From positions 1 through 27,583 of the forward strand of contig JAJDEH010000475.1 of the NCBI GenBank assembly GCA_029259935.1: 27,583 bases of DNA, written 5' to 3'. Within the stretch, counting starts at the first letter, position 1, and every line of letters begins with the position of its first letter. Source of the DNA: Planctomycetota bacterium (GTDB lineage: Bacteria; Planctomycetota; Planctomycetia; Pirellulales; Pirellulaceae). The notes under the pieces were generated by a model. It searched no databases. It had not been told where the DNA came from and saw only the letters and a list, made by a program, of their open reading frames with translations. Shown here piece by piece: positions 1-7,289 of the stretch. The position numbers and the translations under genes are program-made.

Positions 1-164
1 CACCAAACGGCCGTACAGCTTCCCGCATCGAATCCAACTTATGGGCCTTGCGGCATAAACTTTGCCAAGACCACAAACTCAAAAAATCAAAACACAAAAC
101 AACGACACTGACAAAAATAAAAAAATGTGACCAAACCCAAGAGCTAGAGCGGGTCGAACAGCCA

Positions 165-1316
165 CTACACACCCAGGTAAAACCGCGTCAGGTGAAAGAA
201 CACGGGTGCCGCGAAACACATCGAGTCGATGCGATCCAGCACTCCGGCATGTCCCTGTACCAGCGTTCCGTAATCCTGGACGCCCCGGTCGCGTTTGATG
301 GCCGACATCGTCATGCTGCCCGCGAACCCCATGATGGCGACGACCGCCGCCATCAGCCCCGAGCCGAACCAGGTAAAGGGCGTGATGCCCGTCCACCAAA
401 GCATGATGCCGATGATCCCCGTGCTAATCAATCCACCCAAAAACCCCTGCCAAGTCTTGCTGGCATTGATTTCCGATGCGATGACGTGGCGACCGATTAT
501 GCGATCCCAGCAGAATTGCATCAATTCGCTGATTTGCACAATCACCACAAAATACACCAGCAGAGAGGCAAGACCAGCGCGTCCAACCACGTTGGCACCC
601 GCTTGCGGAGGAGGCACCTCTGGCATGTTTATCTTTGCATCGAACGTCTGGATGTTCAGGTCGAGAATCGCCGGCGCAAAACTCAAGGCGTAAACGCAAA
701 TCAGCAATCCGAATTGCACCTTGGCCGATCGTTCCAAAAAACGTTTATGGTCATTGGAGAGCGCGATCCTAGCCGGGATTAGCAGCGATCCGTAAACCGG
801 AATCATGATCGTGTACAGTAGATAGAAGTCGAATCCAACGAGGCCTAGTGAGTTCGCCAAGGCGAAGTGCCAACCATCCTCCTTCGTCAAATGAACGCAG
901 CTTGAGCCGATGGCCACAAACAAATACTGCAGCGGTGTAAACAGGAAAAACGTCCAAAACAAAGCGCGGTGATCGGCCAATCGCGTGGGCGTCATCGTGA
1001 TGAATTCGCGCAGCGCCCAGAACGACACCAGTCCGAACAGCACCACGCAGACGATGGGGCCGAATATTATCCCAATGGTCAGCACGGCGTAGATAATCAG
1101 CGAAACCTTGACTCGCCGATTAAAAGTTCGCACGACCGCTGGATCGAGAATCGAATCCGGTTGACGCTTCAGAATCCGTCCTACGCCCCAAGCAATTGTC
1201 AGGACTAGGAAGATCACGCACAATAAGATGCCGGTCCTGAGCCAAGAATCACCTTGGCCCGCCCCTTGCCAGGCCAGCAGTGCAATCGTGTGAGTATTTG
1301 TTGATTCGACCGGCAT
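165..1316 (-). CDS. cdsA: Phosphatidate cytidylyltransferase (CdsA family, long form)
   Basis: A 383-residue polytopic membrane protein. The family converts phosphatidic acid and CTP to CDP-diacylglycerol, the branch point to anionic phospholipids. The C-terminus (about residues 337-365) carries the CdsA signature: an S-x-x-K-R-D stretch, then Q-D-Y-G, then G-H-x-G-V-L-D-R-I-D. Several hydrophobic segments precede it, starting near residue 27. It is about 100 residues longer than E. coli CdsA and recalls the YnbB/COG4589 branch, which often sits beside PlsC-like genes; that subgroup call is from memory. The start is an ATG 6 bases after the stop of the PlsC-like gene, so the two are almost certainly cotranscribed. 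It is the last gene of the minus-strand polysaccharide operon. The 164 bases beyond its stop are A-rich and show no clear hairpin terminator. Confidence 0.88.
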   Translation of the reverse strand: MPVESTNTHTIALLAWQGAGQGDSWLRTGILLCVIFLVLTIAWGVGRILKRQPDSILDPAVVRTFNRRVKVSLIIYAVLTIGIIFGPIVCVVLFGLVSFWALREFITMTPTRLADHRALFWTFFLFTPLQYLFVAIGSSCVHLTKEDGWHFALANSLGLVGFDFYLLYTIMIPVYGSLLIPARIALSNDHKRFLERSAKVQFGLLICVYALSFAPAILDLNIQTFDAKINMPEVPPPQAGANVVGRAGLASLLVYFVVIVQISELMQFCWDRIIGRHVIASEINASKTWQGFLGGLISTGIIGIMLWWTGITPFTWFGSGLMAAVVAIMGFAGSMTMSAIKRDRGVQDYGTLVQGHAGVLDRIDSMCFAAPVFFHLTRFYLGV

Positions 1317-1322
1317 GAGACG

Positions 1323-2030
1323 TTAACTATCCTTGAGTCTTAACACGGCCTCGCGTGCCCGTTTCAAAAACTCGACCTTCGGCTCGCGCGTTTCCAGCCA
1401 GATCGGGTTGCCGATACTGATGCAGCTTAGCAGCGGGACGGGCAGAAATTCGCCACGCGGCAACACTCGGTTGAGATTATCGATGTAAACCGGCACGAGT
1501 TCCAGGTCGGGCCGTTTTTTTCCTAGATAATACAGGCCGCTTTTGAAATCTCCGATGCTGCCGTCCAGACTGCGGCCGCCTTCGGGAAACACGATCAAAG
1601 AATACTTCTCGCCCATCTCGCGAATCATCAGATCGACCGGACTCTGATGCACCTTAATCCGCGTGCGGTCGATCAACAGGGCGTTGAACAGACTGGCGAT
1701 GTACCGCCGCACCGCACTCTTGTCCCAATAGTCCTTGGCGGCGACGGGCCGCGTGATCGCGCGGACTTCCTTTGGCAACGACGCCCACAGCACGAGCGCA
1801 TCCAGATGGCTCGTGTGGTTGGCGAAGTAGACGCGCTGACACGTGTCGGGTTGACATTCGATCCAGCGTATCGTCGCGCCGCTGAGCAGCTTGGCGCACG
1901 TAGCCAGAACGGGAACGAACAGATTCATGCCGAAGTGTTGGAGTAGCCGGGTGGCGGTATAGGGGAATTGTTCATCGTATCGCGCGGCGGGGGCTAGCGG
2001 GAGAGGCGGAGAACCAAGGCCCCGCGACAT
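1323..2030 (-). CDS. PlsC-type 1-acyl-glycerol-3-phosphate acyltransferase
   Basis: A 235-residue lysophospholipid acyltransferase-like protein. The HX4D catalytic motif is seen as NHTSHLD (H72, D77) and the substrate-binding motif as FPEGGRS (148-154), the usual pair for transferring an acyl chain to the sn-2 position of lysophosphatidate at the inner membrane. The frame stays open upstream to 2270, but that extension overlaps the GT4 gene and is arginine- and proline-rich shadow sequence. The ATG at 2030, 46 bases after the GT4 stop, is therefore taken as the start. It sits directly before the CdsA-type gene, so the two would catalyse consecutive steps: phosphatidate formation, then CDP-diacylglycerol formation. 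The acceptor could differ from glycerolipid, since PlsC-fold enzymes also acylate other substrates. Confidence 0.85.
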   Translation of the reverse strand: MSRGLGSPPLPLAPAARYDEQFPYTATRLLQHFGMNLFVPVLATCAKLLSGATIRWIECQPDTCQRVYFANHTSHLDALVLWASLPKEVRAITRPVAAKDYWDKSAVRRYIASLFNALLIDRTRIKVHQSPVDLMIREMGEKYSLIVFPEGGRSLDGSIGDFKSGLYYLGKKRPDLELVPVYIDNLNRVLPRGEFLPVPLLSCISIGNPIWLETREPKVEFLKRAREAVLRLKDS

Positions 2031-2076
2031 TGCGCGAGAATCGCGCCGGCGAGTCAAGTTGCGACGATGATGCCGT

Positions 2077-3297
2077 TTATCGGCTTTCCACCAGCTCAGT
2101 CGGCTGCTCGGAAATATTCGCCACGGGCGGGGCGGCGGCAGGTGGACACTTTCGCTCGTAGATGCTCTGAAGCAGATCTTCGTAGCCTTGGACCATGGCT
2201 TCCAACGACCAGTGATCGACCACAACTTGGCGGCCCGCCTGGCCCATTTTCCGCGCCGTGGCGGGATCACTCAACAGATCTCGCCAGTAGCGAGCGATTT
2301 CGGCGGCGGCTCCCGGCTTAGCCAGATAGCCGGTTTCGCCATGCGCTACGGTTTCGGATACCGAGCCGACGTTCGTCGAGACCACGGGCAAGCCGACCGA
2401 CATAGCTTCGAGAATCGAAACGGGGTTCGCTTCGTTGTGGGATGTCAAAGCGAATAGATCCAGCGCCGAAAGGACTTCGGCAATGTCGCCGCGCGTGCCG
2501 GCGAAATGGACGCACGAATCGAGCTTCGCCGCCCGCGAAGCGTGTTCCAACTTTTCACGTTCCGGGCCGTCACCGACAATGACGAAATGCACATCGGCCA
2601 TGTTTTCATGCAGAATGCTGGCCGACCGCAAAAACAGCAGATGATTTTTTTCTTGCCTCAGGGCGGCGACAATTCCGACGACGGGCGCTTGCCGCGGGAT
2701 GCCCAGTTCTTCGCGTATCCGCGTTCGGTTGTTGTCGCGGCCACGAAATTTTTGGGTGTCGACTCCGTTGGGAATCACGAAGACCTTTTCGGCGGGAAAC
2801 CTCTCTTGTTCGATAAGATGCTCGCCGTGCGGCTTGGCTACGCCGATGAACGCATCGGTCCATCGCGTAAGCATTCGATTGAGCCGTCCAATGCCGTCGG
2901 GCCAACCGGTGGAATGCAGCGCCGAGGCAATCACGGGAACGCCCGCCCGCCAAGCGGCAAGGCGGCCCCAGAACATCTTGTCACCCGCGCCAACGGTTAC
3001 CACGGCATCGATTTGCCGCTGCTTCAGTAGGCGGACCAGCCGCGGAAAGATGCGCAAGTCGTATTTTCCGCCAAGCAGCCCACTGTGCAGCGGAATCTCG
3101 CGCGCCAGTTCGTCGCCCAACGGACCGGGTTCTTTGAGGCAGCACAACTCGGGAGCAAACCGCTGCCGATCGAGTCGCCGGATCAGATTGACCAACAGAG
3201 TTTCCGCGCCTCCGACCGGCATGCTGGTTAACGCGAACAGCGTGCGCAGCGGGCCTCGGTCGGCTAACGGTTTTAACGGTTGTCGTTTGCGAAGCAT
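2077..3297 (-). CDS. Glycosyltransferase family 4 (GT-B fold)
   Basis: A 406-residue retaining glycosyltransferase of the GT4 type. The N-terminal half has the acceptor-side pattern M-P-V-G-G-A-E (about residues 26-32) that often opens GT4 enzymes. The C-terminal half has the nucleotide-sugar part: V-G-I-V-A-A-L-R-x-E-K-N, V-I-V-G-D-G-P-E-R-E, and the E-x7-E motif (E289 in NEANPVSILE to E297). The sugar donor and acceptor cannot be read from sequence. A TTG two codons upstream is also open, but the ATG at 3297 has AAGG about 12 bases upstream and is preferred. It lies 13 bases after the flippase stop and probably adds a sugar to the lipid-linked repeat unit that the flippase moves. Confidence 0.9.
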   Translation of the reverse strand: MLRKRQPLKPLADRGPLRTLFALTSMPVGGAETLLVNLIRRLDRQRFAPELCCLKEPGPLGDELAREIPLHSGLLGGKYDLRIFPRLVRLLKQRQIDAVVTVGAGDKMFWGRLAAWRAGVPVIASALHSTGWPDGIGRLNRMLTRWTDAFIGVAKPHGEHLIEQERFPAEKVFVIPNGVDTQKFRGRDNNRTRIREELGIPRQAPVVGIVAALRQEKNHLLFLRSASILHENMADVHFVIVGDGPEREKLEHASRAAKLDSCVHFAGTRGDIAEVLSALDLFALTSHNEANPVSILEAMSVGLPVVSTNVGSVSETVAHGETGYLAKPGAAAEIARYWRDLLSDPATARKMGQAGRQVVVDHWSLEAMVQGYEDLLQSIYERKCPPAAAPPVANISEQPTELVESR

Positions 3298-3310
3298 AAT
3301 CAAGTGTACC

Positions 3311-4864
3311 TTATGCCGACGCCCGCTTAGGCAAGCGGATCAGCGGCCTAATCTTTTCCAAGTATTGAATGATCAATCGCGTTAGTTGGCTCTTCTCGTC
3401 GGCATCAAACCACCAATCGGTGTACCAGGCGGTGACGCCCAGCACGGCCAATACGACCGTTGCAGGCAGAGCGCCAAACCCTAGCAAGATGGGCAACAAC
3501 ATCGCCAGCCAAGTTCCCGAGTGGATTCGCATTCCGCAGCGCCGGTTGAACGCGAGAATTCCCGCCAGGGCCACGCCGTTGGCGACCGTTGTGGCCAGTA
3601 CCGCTCCCAGCAACCCCCAAACCGGAAGTAGCAGGCAGTTGAGCAGCACGTTGGCGACCAGTCCGACCAGCAGAGCGATACTCGCCAGCTTCGCTTTTTC
3701 GGCGCACCACAAGTAGGTTTGCGCGACCAGTGACAAACCAAACCACACGCAGTAGGTCAATGTCCACGGCAGCACGGCCAGGCCCGCGTCGTATTTTCCA
3801 GCCAACGCCCAGCCGAATAGAAGGGGCGAGCCAATCAGAACCAACGCCCCGCCGATGGTGAACGAAAACGCGACCAACTTCAGCGACAGATTGACCCGGC
3901 GGCCGATCCGCTCGCGATGCCCTGATTCCCAATCGGAACTCAAGTAAGGCAACAGGACGCCCGCCAACAGCCCGGCCACCGCCAACATCAACATCGGCAC
4001 GACTCGGCTCGCATGGTACTGTCCCACCAGCGAATGGGCGCTAATGTCCCCAGCCGGCGCGAAGTGCAGAATCATGTAGCGATCCGCCATTTCGAACAGA
4101 TTGGTCAGTACGTTGATGGCCCAAACCCAGAGCGCGAACGGCGCCAACTTCCGCCAGTAATCGGTCCGCGGCAATGGTGTCGGCTCGGAATCGATCGAAG
4201 CATAGCACCGCCGCACGACCAGAATGGCGGGCAGGCAAACCGCGCCGCAGCCAACGCCATAGGCGACGATCGCTCCTAGCGATCCTAATTCCAGACCGTA
4301 AATCAAGAGTATGCCCAGCCCGGCAAACAGGATGCTGCTGCCAAAACGCATCCACGTCACCGCGCGAATGTATCGCATGGCCGTCAAGAGCTCGACCAGA
4401 AAATTGAACCCAATCACCGCCAGCAGCGCGCCGGCCAAAGCCACGATAAGCGAGCCTTGTCCCGGATCGTTGAAGACAATCCAAGCAAACCACTGTTGCC
4501 CCAACCACATGCCGACCGCGAACAAGATGCCCAGCGCGCCGGAGAATAGAACGGTTCGCCGCAGGAATGAGCGGAACTGGCCCCGTTGCCGGTAGTGCTC
4601 GACATAGCGGCCAAACGTGCCCGGCAGTCCCAGCACGGCCAATGGCGCGGCCAAGATCAGAAAACTAAAGGCCAGCGACCACACTCCCAGTTCCGAATCA
4701 TCCATGAACCGGCAGAACAAAATGCTGCGCAGGAATCCAGCCAGCCTCTGCACGACGGTTAGGCCTAGAGCAAAGACGATGCCCGTGGCCAGTGTATCGC
4801 TGCCAGCGAACGAACCGCCCCCGGCCGGATCACCTTTCCGCGTGTCGCTTGGTAATGCACTCAT
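3311..4864 (-). CDS. Wzx-type polysaccharide flippase (MOP superfamily)
   Basis: A 517-residue integral membrane protein with a chain of about a dozen or more hydrophobic helices from residue 25 to 500 and short polar loops, the layout of the MOP-superfamily oligosaccharide flippases. Such proteins move lipid-linked glycan repeat units across the inner membrane in Wzx/Wzy-type pathways. The N-terminus reads F-A-L-G-L-T-V-V-Q-R-L-A-G-F-L-R-S-I, the usual Wzx-like first helix region. The charged C-terminal tail ends in R-A-S-A. Its place between the deacetylase and the GT4 gene, and the Wzz- and Wzy-like genes on the divergent arm, support a flippase role in the same pathway. The substrate is unknown. 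The start is ATG, 13 bases after the deacetylase stop. Confidence 0.88.
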   Translation of the reverse strand: MSALPSDTRKGDPAGGGSFAGSDTLATGIVFALGLTVVQRLAGFLRSILFCRFMDDSELGVWSLAFSFLILAAPLAVLGLPGTFGRYVEHYRQRGQFRSFLRRTVLFSGALGILFAVGMWLGQQWFAWIVFNDPGQGSLIVALAGALLAVIGFNFLVELLTAMRYIRAVTWMRFGSSILFAGLGILLIYGLELGSLGAIVAYGVGCGAVCLPAILVVRRCYASIDSEPTPLPRTDYWRKLAPFALWVWAINVLTNLFEMADRYMILHFAPAGDISAHSLVGQYHASRVVPMLMLAVAGLLAGVLLPYLSSDWESGHRERIGRRVNLSLKLVAFSFTIGGALVLIGSPLLFGWALAGKYDAGLAVLPWTLTYCVWFGLSLVAQTYLWCAEKAKLASIALLVGLVANVLLNCLLLPVWGLLGAVLATTVANGVALAGILAFNRRCGMRIHSGTWLAMLLPILLGFGALPATVVLAVLGVTAWYTDWWFDADEKSQLTRLIIQYLEKIRPLIRLPKRASA

Positions 4865-4877
4865 GATTGCCCCCGCA

Positions 4878-5744
4878 TCAGCTTACGGCTTCCATGCACG
4901 ATGTCCGCGGGCTTGTAGCCTCATAGGGAAACCGCTTGACCGCGCGCAGGCGGGGGTCGATGGTCAACCAATTCTTCAGCCGCAATAATTCCGGATCGCC
5001 GTGAAGTCGCTGGAGATGAAATGCATCATCGCCGGGGATGTTGTATCCGCCATAAGCGGAACAGACCGCCTCGAAACCATGTTCTCGCGCCATGTGAAAG
5101 GCACGCGAGTTCAAGTTCGCCCGTTGCCCAAACGGAAACGCAAAATAGCGAACAGGTCGATCCACGATCGACTCCAATTCGCGAGACGATGTGACGATTT
5201 CGTCGAACAACCTGTTGTCATCGTCGATCTTGCCCAAGTCGGCGTGAGTGCGCGTGTGACCGCCAATTTCCACTCCCGCATCCGACAAGTTCTTCAACTG
5301 CTGGACGCTGTTGGGGCGCGCGAGATGGCCGTGGGCGACGTCATGAGGAAAAGGTCTGCACGTCTGCACGAAATCGACCGAGACAAAATAGGTGCATGGA
5401 ATTCTCTGTTGAATCAGCAGCGGCAGTGCTTGCTCGCAGTTTTCCGCATAGCCGTCGTCAAAAGTAATGCTGACCGCCGGCAGCTCGCTGCTGTCGGTAC
5501 GAATGCGCCGCTGCACCTCTTCTAGAGAGATTAGATCAAACTGGCTCCGCAGCCATTCCATTTGTTGCGCGAACGCAGCATTGGAAATGGTCCAAGGCGA
5601 AGGATGGTCGTCGGCCACGCGGTGGTAGAACAAGATCGAAATCGGCATCTGCCCCCGCCGCGCAGCCATGGCGTTTGCGACACAGCGATAAGGCCAAGTC
5701 GCGTTGACATAGGTGCCAAGCATCAATCGCTTCCAAGTTTGCAT
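4878..5744 (-). CDS. NodB-type polysaccharide deacetylase (CE4 family)
   Basis: A 288-residue metal-dependent deacetylase of the NodB homology/CE4 type. Motif 1 is seen as S-I-T-F-D-D-G-Y (D96, D97), and the metal-binding HxxxH as GGHTRTH (H163, H167). The opening I-L-F-Y-H-R-V (37-43) is typical of the subfamily found in exopolysaccharide loci. No signal peptide or membrane helix is visible, so action on the cytoplasmic face or on lipid-linked intermediates is possible. The expected reaction is removal of N-acetyl groups from amino sugars of the glycan. The start is ATG at 5744, with no obvious Shine-Dalgarno sequence; a palindromic repeat fills the gap to the upstream acyltransferase gene. 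Confidence 0.9.
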   Translation of the reverse strand: MQTWKRLMLGTYVNATWPYRCVANAMAARRGQMPISILFYHRVADDHPSPWTISNAAFAQQMEWLRSQFDLISLEEVQRRIRTDSSELPAVSITFDDGYAENCEQALPLLIQQRIPCTYFVSVDFVQTCRPFPHDVAHGHLARPNSVQQLKNLSDAGVEIGGHTRTHADLGKIDDDNRLFDEIVTSSRELESIVDRPVRYFAFPFGQRANLNSRAFHMAREHGFEAVCSAYGGYNIPGDDAFHLQRLHGDPELLRLKNWLTIDPRLRAVKRFPYEATSPRTSCMEAVS

Positions 5745-5766
5745 CTGTAGTGCCTGCGATCTGTCC

Positions 5767-5826
5767 TCCCCTTACCAAGGGGAACAATCTTGTTCTCCCC
5801 CTTACCAAGGGGGAGTTAGAGGGGGT
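5767..5826. repeat. REPIN-like double-hairpin palindromic repeat (copy 1)
   Basis: Two perfect stem-loops side by side. The first has a 7-bp stem TCCCCTT/AAGGGGA (5767-5783) with loop ACC. The second has a 9-bp stem CTCCCCCTT/AAGGGGGAG (5795-5815), also with loop ACC, followed by TTAGAGGGGGT. A closely matching element lies at 22156-22227. It fills the gap between the acyltransferase stop and the deacetylase start inside the minus-strand operon, so it would appear in the mRNA. Confidence 0.85.
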
Positions 5827-5829
5827 TTC

Positions 5830-6987
5830 TTACTTGGAACTTTTCGGAGCACCAAACAACGACAAATCCGCAGAAGTCTGACGTGCTCCAACCAGGCCAC
5901 TTTTAATCCAACTCTTAATGGTTCTTCCCGCGACCCAAGCCCGATCACGAATCCGCGACACCGTGCGGTTGGCGGCGACGCGAATCTCAAGGCTGGGTCT
6001 GGGTTGGGCTCGCCAGTGGGCTTTGTACGGTTCGTCACCCCGCAGGAAGTCGAACGAGCGCTGCCCGTCCTCGATGGCCTTCTTCAAGGTCGCGATATTG
6101 ATCAGTCGCCCCGGCTCGTCTTCCATCGCCTCGGGATCGACGCCGGCCTGATATGCATAGGAGGTCCTTCCGGCAATCAAATGAAACTCGGCGGCGACCG
6201 ACCGGCCGTCCAATTCCACCCAATGTAATTGCAGCATCCCTTCGGCCAGCAATTGCTGAGCGGCCTCGTGTAGGAACCCGCTAAACCGATCACAGGCGAA
6301 ACAGCCTGGCTCGCCCAAGCTCGACCGACGGCGCTGGTGCAGATCGACCAAAATTGCCATCCCTTGGTCGAGTTCTTGTTCGTCTTGCGCGGTGTGCAGG
6401 ACGGCGCGGCCCGGCTCCAGCATCCGTCGCTCGACTCGCCGAACTTGCTTGCGATGCGACTTCGACAAGGTACCGACATAGTCTTCCCAACTCGACGGCA
6501 GCTCGATCCGCCAACAGTCGAGCCCCGGCCGCACGTGAACGCGACACTCATGATGCTTCAGTTGCGAGATGAATTTTTGCGTGACCTGATCGTGGTGGTC
6601 GATGCCGCTTAGCTCGAGCACATCCCAAGCGTCGTCACCGGCTCGTGAACTTTGCTCGCACAACCAGCGGGCCATTTCGGAAACGGCGGCATCTTCATGC
6701 TCGCTAGTGACCAGCAAACTCATGTAATCCGAGCAAACGTCCCCGGATCCCAACAGCCGCAGCACACGGCCCTGGCTCGGGATTCGCGAACGATACAGCG
6801 GTGCCAGGCCGACCAGCGCGTCGCCCTGCCAAGCCGCGATCGCGAACAGTTGCCCTTCGTCACAATAATGACGGGCCCAACTGAGCAACCACTGCCAGCC
6901 ACGAAACGGCACGCCGCGCGTCAGGCAGTTCCATTGGTCCGTTAGTTTTTCCAGTTCCTTCAGCGAAGAGATTCGCTCGATTCTCAT
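5830..6987 (-). CDS. GNAT/FemAB-like acyltransferase (CelD/BioF2-like)
   Basis: A 385-residue protein of the GNAT fold group found in exopolysaccharide and cellulose loci (CelD/BcsL or FemAB-like). The clearest mark is the C-terminal F-D-F-L-R-G-D-E-P-Y-K stretch followed by W (about 311-325), typical of this family. The middle contains L-S-K-S-H-R-K-Q-V-R-R, also usual there. Members transfer acyl or aminoacyl groups; in a glycan locus an acetyl or amino acid decoration of a sugar is the natural guess, but the substrate cannot be read. It is the first gene of the minus-strand arm and is divergent from the Wzz-like gene across about 300 bases. The start is ATG at 6987 with GGGAAG just upstream. 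Confidence 0.82.
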   Translation of the reverse strand: MRIERISSLKELEKLTDQWNCLTRGVPFRGWQWLLSWARHYCDEGQLFAIAAWQGDALVGLAPLYRSRIPSQGRVLRLLGSGDVCSDYMSLLVTSEHEDAAVSEMARWLCEQSSRAGDDAWDVLELSGIDHHDQVTQKFISQLKHHECRVHVRPGLDCWRIELPSSWEDYVGTLSKSHRKQVRRVERRMLEPGRAVLHTAQDEQELDQGMAILVDLHQRRRSSLGEPGCFACDRFSGFLHEAAQQLLAEGMLQLHWVELDGRSVAAEFHLIAGRTSYAYQAGVDPEAMEDEPGRLINIATLKKAIEDGQRSFDFLRGDEPYKAHWRAQPRPSLEIRVAANRTVSRIRDRAWVAGRTIKSWIKSGLVGARQTSADLSLFGAPKSSK

Positions 6988-7224
6988 CTTCCCATCTCAT
7001 GGTAGAAGCCGTGCCCCAAGCGCTTGAACAAGCTTCGGTTACGTACACCGAGATGCAAGCCGAACCGTCAATCCAATTCGCGACGCCATGAATAGAAAAC
7101 ACAACCGCGTGTGTGTCCTCTGCCAGACATGTGGTGAAAACACCTCACGCTTGACGATCGAAACCGGCAGCCGCGAGTCGTATCTGCCTACGGCTGCGAG
7201 GTTTGGGGGTTCCCCGCAAACTCT

Positions 7225-7240
7225 TGGCATTCGGATTGCG
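7225..7240 (+). promoter_or_regulatory. Sigma-54 (-24/-12) promoter before the Wzz-like gene
   Basis: The sequence TTGGCAT, five bases, TTGCG fits the sigma-54 consensus TGGCAC-N5-TTGCW. The invariant GG (7226-7227) and GC (7238-7239) are separated by exactly 10 bases. Transcription would start near 7251, about 40 bases before the ATG at 7290. Sigma-54 promoters need an enhancer-binding ATPase; none is encoded in the window. Nothing comparable was seen for the divergent arm. The rest of 6988-7289 holds no supportable gene. Confidence 0.72.
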
Positions 7241-7289
7241 TTGGAGCGGATGGCACAACCGCCACGCTCCCTCGTTCGAAAGAACTCTC

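Noticed and set aside
48..782. A plus-strand open frame opposite the CdsA-type gene
   Set aside because: Composition is unlike a protein (His, Arg and Gln runs), there is no ribosome site, and it is antisense to a gene with a clear family signature.
2031..2270. N-terminal extension of the PlsC-like protein by 80 residues
   Set aside because: It overlaps the GT4 coding end and its residues are the shadow type (Arg, Trp, Pro, Ser); the ATG at 2030 fits the family start.
7246..7266. A second TGGCAC motif just after the sigma-54 promoter
   Set aside because: The base pair 10 positions after its GG is AC rather than GC, so the -12 element is missing.
7203..7289. TTG start 29 codons upstream for the Wzz-like protein
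   Set aside because: The extension would cover the sigma-54 promoter and precede the likely transcript start at about 7251.
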